Shown one piece after another: positions 35,326 through 41,079 of a DNA stretch of 41,079 nucleotides. A program made the position numbers and the translations under genes. The stretch is taken from contig CAKQBG010000011.1 in the NCBI GenBank assembly GCA_934216145.1, positions 1 to 41,079 of the forward strand. The letters run 5' to 3'. The notes beneath the pieces were generated by a model. The model did no database searches. It saw only the letters and a list, made by a program, of their open reading frames with translations, and was not told the origin of the DNA. Origin of the DNA: an uncultured Anaeroplasma sp. (GTDB taxonomy: Bacteria; Bacillota_I; Bacilli_A; Acholeplasmatales; Anaeroplasmataceae). Each line of letters begins with the position of its first letter. Within the stretch, counting starts at the first letter, position 1.

Positions 35326-36336
35326 ATGAATGAAGAATTGTTTGATTTAAGTGAATTAGATTTATCTGAAGAGGAATTGTTCTCTAGAGTAGATAATTCT
35401 TTAGCTAATTCAGAAAAAATTACCGCTCCAAGATATTCTTATTGGAAAAGTGTATTTAGAGTTTTCTTTAAGAAAAAGATTAATATTATTATTTTGGTAT
35501 TATTAGCTATAGTAATAATATTTACATATATATACCCATTATTTTCTAATTATAATAGATTTGAATTCTTATTAGATAATAATGCAAAGCATTTATATCC
35601 TTGGGATGCAATGAATTATCATAATGATTATTCTTTAAAATGGATATTTGGTAGTGGTTCATCAGGCGAATCTACTTTTGATGCATTATGGGATGGTGCG
35701 AGAGTATCATTGACCCTAGCATTAATTTGTGCCGCAATAAATATAACTATAGGTGTTATTTTAGGTGCGTTATGGGGATTCTCAAAAAGAGTTGATATTA
35801 TAATGACAGAAATATACAACATTATTGCAAATGTGCCATATATTCTATATATTTCTGTATTTGTATTAATATTCTCATCAGGCTTTTGGCCATTTGTTTT
35901 AGCTTTGACACTAACAGGGTGGTTGAGTATTGCATATTTTATTCGTACACAGGTTATAATTATTAGAGATAGAGAATATAATTTAGCTTCACGTTGTTTA
36001 GGTACACCAATACTTAGATTAACTACTAAAAATATATTACCATATTTAACATCTATTATTGTTACCCTTATCGCAACAGAAATTCCCTCTTATATATCAT
36101 ATGAGGCCTTCTTATCATATTTAGGTTTAGGCTTATCAGGTGGAATTAATGGTGATACAACAAAGGGTATTACATCATTAGGTAATATGATATCACAAGC
36201 TCAAAGTGCAATGGTTACACCAGGCTGGGAATTTGAATTTTGGGCACCTGTATTAGTAGCTTCATTTGTAACTATTGTTTTATATGTTGTTGGACAAAAT
36301 TTAGGTGACGCAAGCGATCCAAGAACACATATGTAA
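35326..36336 (+). CDS. oppC: Oligopeptide ABC transporter permease OppC
   Basis: 336 residues. An acidic cytoplasmic N-tail (SELDLSEEELFSRVDNS) is followed by the OppC_N helix (about 48-72) and a permease domain of five helices. The EAA-type loop includes RCLGTPILRLTTKNILPYL near 225-243. The closing LGDASDPRTHM is characteristic of OppC/DppC. It has GAAAGGAAGG upstream. It pairs with OppB and contacts the OppD and OppF ATPases through its coupling helix. Confidence 0.93.
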   Translation: MNEELFDLSELDLSEEELFSRVDNSLANSEKITAPRYSYWKSVFRVFFKKKINIIILVLLAIVIIFTYIYPLFSNYNRFEFLLDNNAKHLYPWDAMNYHNDYSLKWIFGSGSSGESTFDALWDGARVSLTLALICAAINITIGVILGALWGFSKRVDIIMTEIYNIIANVPYILYISVFVLIFSSGFWPFVLALTLTGWLSIAYFIRTQVIIIRDREYNLASRCLGTPILRLTTKNILPYLTSIIVTLIATEIPSYISYEAFLSYLGLGLSGGINGDTTKGITSLGNMISQAQSAMVTPGWEFEFWAPVLVASFVTIVLYVVGQNLGDASDPRTHM

Positions 36337-36349
36337 AGGAGGTTTTATT

Positions 36350-38098
36350 ATGGAAGATAAAAAGGTTTTATTATCTTTAAAAAATGTTTGGGTTAAATTT
36401 AAAGTAAGAGGTAGAATCCTAACTGCTATAAGAGGAATCTCTTTAGATATATATGAAAATGAATCAATTGCGATTGTAGGAGAATCAGGTAGTGGTAAAT
36501 CTGTATTAACTAAAACATTTGCGGGAATGCTTGATTCTAATGGATACGTTAGTGATGGTGAGATTATTCTTAAGGATAAAGAGCTAGCTGATACTGATGC
36601 TTTATTAAATAGAAGAAGTAGAAAAATTATTGATGTTATATATAATAAGCTTAATAAATTTTCTAAGCTTGAATTTGGTAGTGAAACATTTAAAGAAATA
36701 TTAAATTTAAGTAGTGAAAAAAAGTCATTAATGGGACTTACTGATAATGAGGAAAAAGAAATTGGAGATTTAATTAATGACTATAATTATGATTTAGTTG
36801 AGGCATCTAATTTAAAGCAAACTCTTGATACTAAAAAGGAACATGAAAAAATATTAGAGCTTAATCAAAAGATTAAGGATTTGAAGAAGAAAATAGAGGA
36901 ATTAAATCAAAGAAAGCTTGAGCTTATAAAAAAACATAAGGAAGAATTAAAGAATAATAGTGAATATTTAAATGAATATGAAGCAAAAATGGCTTTATTA
37001 AATAAGAAATATCGTGAAGAAATTGAAGAGGAAATAACTGATGATGTTAAAATAAGAAATTTAAGAATAGCTAAGGAGGTATATCTTTCAGTAGGTAGAT
37101 ATTCTCATCATCAACAATTTGTTTATATTGTTAAACTATTATCATCACTTAAGAAAGCTATGAGAATTGGTGTTGATTTAAATGATTCTAATGCTTTAAA
37201 TAAGGTATTTGATACTGTAGTATTTAGAGTTGAATACATAAGCGAAACAGAAGAAAAAATTCATGGTGTATGTAATCTAGATTTAGCTAAGATTAAATAT
37301 ACAAAGGATTGGCAGCAAATTAGAGGTAGTCGTGTCGCAACTGTATTCCAAGACCCAATGACTTCGTTAAATCCTATTATTACTATTGGAAAGCAAATTA
37401 CATCAGTAATTATGAAGCATCAAAAATGCTCTATTGCTGAAGCTAAAATTAGAGCGATAGAGCTAATGGAGCGTGTTGGAATTAAGGATGCAGCTAATAG
37501 ATTTGATGATTATCCATTTCAATATTCAGGTGGTATGAGACAAAGAATTGTTATCGCGATTGCTTTATCATGTCAACCTAAAATATTAATTTGTGATGAG
37601 CCTACTACTGCACTAGATGTTACCATTCAGGCTCAAATATTAAAGCTAATTAAGGATTTACAAAAGGAATTTGGTTTTACTATTATTTTTATTACTCATG
37701 ATTTAGGAGTCGTTGCGAATATAGCTGATAGAGTAGCTGTATTATATGCAGGGCAAATTGTAGAATTAGGCACATGTAAGGATGTATTTTATGATCCAAG
37801 ACATCCTTATACTTGGGCATTATTATCATCATTACCTCAGCTTGCGGTAAAGGGTGAAAAGTTATATTCTATTTCAGGTACTCCACCATCATTATATAAT
37901 CAGGTTATTGGAGATCCTTTTGCACCAAGAAATCCTTATTGTTTAAAGATTGATACTATAAAGGATTCACCCATGTTTAAAATTTCTGAAACTCACTATG
38001 CTAAAACATGGTTATGTGATCCAAGAGCTCCTAAGCTTGAAAAGCCAGAAATTATTCAAAACATTCATGAAAAGCTATTAAAAGCATTTAATATTTAG
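36350..38098 (+). CDS. oppD: Oligopeptide ABC transporter ATPase OppD with long helical insertion
   Basis: 582 residues, against about 330-350 for most OppD. ATG 36350 is chosen for its AAAGGAGG site; an upstream GTG at 36305 overlaps oppC. Walker A is GESGSGKS at 44-51. The Q-loop Gln does not appear until residue 334 ([11 protein letters not shown]). Between them about 250 residues are inserted (roughly 75-320), including a charged coiled coil ([19 protein letters not shown]). After it come the signature [10 protein letters not shown], Walker [13 protein letters not shown], the H-loop ITHDL and the oligo_HPY C-terminal extension ([15 protein letters not shown]). All catalytic motifs are intact, so the protein should be active with OppF. 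Confidence 0.93.
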   Translation: MEDKKVLLSLKNVWVKFKVRGRILTAIRGISLDIYENESIAIVGESGSGKSVLTKTFAGMLDSNGYVSDGEIILKDKELADTDALLNRRSRKIIDVIYNKLNKFSKLEFGSETFKEILNLSSEKKSLMGLTDNEEKEIGDLINDYNYDLVEASNLKQTLDTKKEHEKILELNQKIKDLKKKIEELNQRKLELIKKHKEELKNNSEYLNEYEAKMALLNKKYREEIEEEITDDVKIRNLRIAKEVYLSVGRYSHHQQFVYIVKLLSSLKKAMRIGVDLNDSNALNKVFDTVVFRVEYISETEEKIHGVCNLDLAKIKYTKDWQQIRGSRVATVFQDPMTSLNPIITIGKQITSVIMKHQKCSIAEAKIRAIELMERVGIKDAANRFDDYPFQYSGGMRQRIVIAIALSCQPKILICDEPTTALDVTIQAQILKLIKDLQKEFGFTIIFITHDLGVVANIADRVAVLYAGQIVELGTCKDVFYDPRHPYTWALLSSLPQLAVKGEKLYSISGTPPSLYNQVIGDPFAPRNPYCLKIDTIKDSPMFKISETHYAKTWLCDPRAPKLEKPEIIQNIHEKLLKAFNI

Positions 38099-38114
38099 TT
38101 TGGAGGTTTTTATT

Positions 38115-39440
38115 ATGGAATTGAATATGAAGGAGAAAAATGAAAAGCTTAATAATACCTCTAAAGTAAAGCATTTCCCAGAACATGGAGAAATTTTACC
38201 AAATGGTAAAGAGGTATTATTATCTTTAAAAAATGTTGATATTTCCTTTGGTAAAAGAGGTCATGCGCTAAAGGTTGTAAAAAATGCTAGCTTTGATATC
38301 TATAAGGGAGAAACATTTTCTCTTGTAGGTGAATCAGGAAGTGGAAAAACTACTATTGGTAGAGCTGTCATTAGAGTTAATCCTTTATCAAATGGTGAAA
38401 TATTATATAAGGGAGTAAGAATATCAGGTAAAATTCCTCATTCACTTGATAGAGAAGTAATAAGAAATATTCAAATGGTATTCCAAGACCCTGCGGCATC
38501 ATTAAATGAGCGTGCTACAGTTGACTATATTATTTCAGAGGGATTATATAATTTTCATTTATATGAGGATGAAAAGGATAGAGTTAACAAGGTGGAAAAT
38601 ATTATTAAGGAGGTAGGATTATTACCAGAGCATTTAACTAGATATCCTCATGAATTTTCAGGTGGACAACGTCAAAGAATAGGCTTAGCCCGCGCTATCG
38701 TCATGGAACCAGAGCTAATAGTAGCTGATGAGCCTATTTCAGCACTAGATGTTTCTATTCGTGCTCAGGTATTGAACTTATTAAAGAAATTTCAAGAGGA
38801 AAGAAATTTAACATATTTATTTATAGCTCATGATTTATCAATTGTTCGTTTTATTTCAGATAGAATTGGTGTAATATATAAAGGAGATATTGTAGAGATT
38901 GCCAGTGCGGAGGAGCTATTTGATTTCCCACTTCATCCTTATACAAGATCATTAATTTCGGCAATTCCTATTCCAGATCCTGAGCTTGAAAAGAATAAAT
39001 TATTATATACTTATGATCCTAGTATTCATGATTATAGTGTTGATAAGCCAGAGCTTGTTGATATTGGTAATGGCCATTTAGTATATGGTAATAAAAAGGA
39101 AATAGAGGAATATAAGAAAATAAGAGAATCAGGTATTACTCCTAAATCTATAACTATTTTAGATAGTAATGATCCTAGATTGACTGAACAACATAATGAG
39201 GAAATAAAGGTTGATAAAGAAGAAATAATGAATCAATCTCCTTATGATACAGGTTCTATGTGGTTTTCTATATTAGCTTTTTTCTTACCAATTTTTGGTT
39301 TGATAGCTTTACCTATTTTAAAGAAGCATAGGTTTTATAAAACCTTTAAATCGGTTAGAAAGGGCACAATTGTTGGCTTTTCAGTAATTGGTATATCTGT
39401 ACTAATTTTCTTAATCGCTCTATTAATTTCATTATTTTAG
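38115..39440 (+). CDS. oppF: Oligopeptide ABC transporter ATPase OppF with C-terminal membrane helices
   Basis: 441 residues from ATG 38115, preceded by TGGAGG; a TTG at 38100 is part of that site. Walker A is GESGSGKT starting at residue 72; Q-loop [11 protein letters not shown], signature FSGGQRQR, Walker [13 protein letters not shown] and H-loop IAHDL are all present, followed by the oligo_HPY segment ([15 protein letters not shown]). Unusually, an acidic linker then leads to two strongly hydrophobic segments (382-403 and 417-441), with a basic turn between them ([15 protein letters not shown]). OppF proteins are normally soluble, so this one appears to be membrane-anchored. It follows oppD by 16 bases. 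Confidence 0.92.
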   Translation: MELNMKEKNEKLNNTSKVKHFPEHGEILPNGKEVLLSLKNVDISFGKRGHALKVVKNASFDIYKGETFSLVGESGSGKTTIGRAVIRVNPLSNGEILYKGVRISGKIPHSLDREVIRNIQMVFQDPAASLNERATVDYIISEGLYNFHLYEDEKDRVNKVENIIKEVGLLPEHLTRYPHEFSGGQRQRIGLARAIVMEPELIVADEPISALDVSIRAQVLNLLKKFQEERNLTYLFIAHDLSIVRFISDRIGVIYKGDIVEIASAEELFDFPLHPYTRSLISAIPIPDPELEKNKLLYTYDPSIHDYSVDKPELVDIGNGHLVYGNKKEIEEYKKIRESGITPKSITILDSNDPRLTEQHNEEIKVDKEEIMNQSPYDTGSMWFSILAFFLPIFGLIALPILKKHRFYKTFKSVRKGTIVGFSVIGISVLIFLIALLISLF

Positions 39441-39460
39441 TATAAAAGGATGTGATACCT

Positions 39461-40681
39461 ATGAGAAATGATTTAAAGCCTGTAGAAAAATTAGAAGTAA
39501 AAGATAATAAGGTTAAAATTAGAATTATTATTGTTGTCATAGCATTTATTATAGGTATTACAGCACTTATTTATGGATTTACTTCACTATTAGGTGGAGA
39601 AAGTGGTTATCAAAAGATAAATGTTGGAGATGATAATGCCTATATGGCAAATGATTTATCATTTAGCTATAATATTGGAGTTAATCCTAATAGAACTAAT
39701 ACAGAACTAAAGGATTTAATAAATCTATATTCAGATTATGTTGAATATTCTTATAAATTATTAGATCCTTATAATGAATATGAAAATGTTAATAATGTCT
39801 ATTATTTAAATAAGCATCCTAATGAGGTTATTAAAGTTGAACCTTTATTATATAATTCATTAAAGGAAATAAGTGATAAAGGTATGTTATATTATACCTA
39901 TTTAGAACCATTATATTATCAAACAACATCTATTATCTTAGGAAAAGAAGAAGGATTAGATGACTATAGTCCTTTACATAATAAAGATGTAAGGAATTAT
40001 TATGATGAAATTTATAGATATATAGTTAATTCTAGTATTTCATTAGAGATATTTGATGATTATATGGTTAGACTTAATGTTAATAATGAATATTTAAATT
40101 ATATTAATACTAATAAAATAGATTATATATTTAGCTTTGGTTATTTAAAGAATTCTGTCATGGTTGATTATATCGCAAGCTCATTGATTACTAAAGGATT
40201 TACATATGGTATTATTTCTAGTAATGATGGCTATACAAGAATATTAGGAGATAATGATGAATTTAATTACTCAATTTTAGACTATAATAAGAGAAGCTAT
40301 ATAGCATGTAGAGGAAGCTTTAAGGGTGAATATGCGATAGTTAATTTAAGGAATTATAATTATTATAGTAATGAAAATGAAAGAATATTTAGCTATAATG
40401 ATGAATTATACTCTTATTATATTAATGAAAGTGGAGAATATTTAAATACTAGAAAAAGCTTAATTATGTATAAAAATAATGGAGCATGTCTTAACGTAGC
40501 ATTAAATATGCTTGATTTATTTTTTAATGATTATAATAGTGATAAAATTTCTAATTTAGCAACTAATAATATTTACACTATCTATTGCAATAATTTCAAA
40601 ATTAATTATAATGATAATAATTTAAAGCTATCAAATTTTGAAACTGCTGATGGTAATAAATATGTAGAGGAGCTAATATGA
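39461..40681 (+). CDS. Membrane-anchored extracytoplasmic protein of the opp operon, unknown
   Basis: 406 residues from ATG 39461; a GTG at 39452 is less likely. The protein has a charged cytoplasmic N-tail, one membrane helix (about 22-45) and a long Tyr/Asn-rich extracytoplasmic domain without an evident active site. I do not recognise the family. A 20-base gap after oppF and an ATGA overlap with the next gene tie it to the importer operon. The TGA stop again supports the standard genetic code. Confidence 0.75.
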   Translation: MRNDLKPVEKLEVKDNKVKIRIIIVVIAFIIGITALIYGFTSLLGGESGYQKINVGDDNAYMANDLSFSYNIGVNPNRTNTELKDLINLYSDYVEYSYKLLDPYNEYENVNNVYYLNKHPNEVIKVEPLLYNSLKEISDKGMLYYTYLEPLYYQTTSIILGKEEGLDDYSPLHNKDVRNYYDEIYRYIVNSSISLEIFDDYMVRLNVNNEYLNYINTNKIDYIFSFGYLKNSVMVDYIASSLITKGFTYGIISSNDGYTRILGDNDEFNYSILDYNKRSYIACRGSFKGEYAIVNLRNYNYYSNENERIFSYNDELYSYYINESGEYLNTRKSLIMYKNNGACLNVALNMLDLFFNDYNSDKISNLATNNIYTIYCNNFKINYNDNNLKLSNFETADGNKYVEELI

Positions 40682-41001
40682 TTGAAAGAAATAAGAAATT
40701 AATAATTACATTAACTATTGTTTTACTAGCTACAAATGTTATAGCTGTACCATTTGTTATAATATTTAATAAAGGTGATTTTATTCCTTTATTTAATTTA
40801 GTATTAGCTTTAGTATTGTTATTATTAATTAATCATAGATCCAGATTTAAATTTCAGCTTGAATATCATGCTAAAAAATATAATAAGAAGCCAGATGAAA
40901 AGGCACTTAAGGAATGGAAGGACAAACAAAGAATTTATTGGATTACCTTTGGTATTACCATAATAGTTATGCTTATTAGTACATTAATAACATTTATTTA
41001 G
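40678..41001 (+). CDS. Small three-helix membrane protein, unknown
   Basis: 107 residues with three predicted membrane helices (about 6-28, 32-50 and 82-105) and a basic cytoplasmic loop between the second and third (RSRFKFQLEYHAKKYNKK). The ATG overlaps the previous TGA stop, so translation is coupled, with AGGAG upstream. The family is not recognised. It is last in the opp operon and directly followed by a hairpin. A helper of the importer or of the upstream anchored protein is possible but unproven. Confidence 0.75.
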   Translation: MIERNKKLIITLTIVLLATNVIAVPFVIIFNKGDFIPLFNLVLALVLLLLINHRSRFKFQLEYHAKKYNKKPDEKALKEWKDKQRIYWITFGITIIVMLISTLITFI

Positions 41002-41002
41002 C

Positions 41003-41055
41003 AGGTGTGAAAAAATAGATTTTTTTAAATCTATAATGTTCACACCTCCTTTTGG
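41003..41055 (+). terminator. Branched hairpin terminator of the opp operon
   Basis: AGGTGTGAA pairs with TTCACACCT and encloses an inner hairpin (ATAGATTT with AAATCTAT). The tail CCTTTT is short, so termination may be incomplete. The last bases to 41079 show nothing further. Confidence 0.6.
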
Positions 41056-41079
41056 TCTAGATTAATACTATTAATAAAT

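Overview
The window is AT-rich, low-GC Firmicute DNA. It has strong AGGAGG-type ribosome sites, sigma-A promoters that often carry an extended TGnTATAAT -10, and lipoprotein signal peptides throughout. UGA is a genuine stop codon here: two genes end on TGA inside ATGA overlaps, and Trp is written TGG, so this is not a mycoplasma-type code. The order rny-ymdB-spoVS-miaB-ymcA matches that of Bacillus. The M60 mucin-type peptidase, BspA-like leucine-rich repeats, InlB B-repeats, Ami/Opp peptide importer and paired short chromate transporters suggest an uncultured or host-associated (gut) Bacilli/Erysipelotrichia/Mollicutes-adjacent lineage. That placement is inference; no marker gene settles it.

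Layout. 1-12.7 kb (+): an envelope operon that starts before the window. It holds a BatA-like VWA protein, a larger VWA membrane protein, a leucine-rich-repeat lipoprotein and a 1658-residue InlB-repeat lipoprotein, and ends at a clear terminator. 12.9-15.1 kb (-): a family 2 glycosyltransferase and an MprF-flippase-like membrane protein. 15.2-18.4 kb (-): a large M60 metallopeptidase lipoprotein. 18.5-19.6 kb (+): a pair of half-size chromate transporters. 19.7-21.2 kb: two unrecognised genes facing each other across a shared terminator. 21.4-26.2 kb (+): an RNA-processing block (RNase Y, YmdB, SpoVS, MiaB, a YmcA/YlbF-like protein and a small GNAT-like protein). 26.2-27.6 kb: a decayed stretch with terminators, a frameshifted zinc-ribbon gene and the remnant of a Fic-domain gene. 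27.6-29.9 kb (+): a strain-specific-looking cluster of small secreted lipoproteins with a tandem duplication and another single-base frameshift. 30.0-31.25 kb (-): trpS behind a tryptophan T-box. 31.4-41.0 kb (+): a complete oligopeptide ABC importer operon (oppA, oppB, oppC, oppD, oppF) plus two unknown membrane genes.

The most interesting signal is in the importer. The solute-binding protein appears to be circularly permuted: the segment that normally ends the OppA/AmiA fold follows the signal peptide, and the chain stops where that segment would normally begin. In the same operon OppD carries about 250 extra residues, largely helical, between Walker A and the Q-loop, and OppF ends in two predicted membrane helices. 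The importer therefore looks lineage-modified in three of its five parts.
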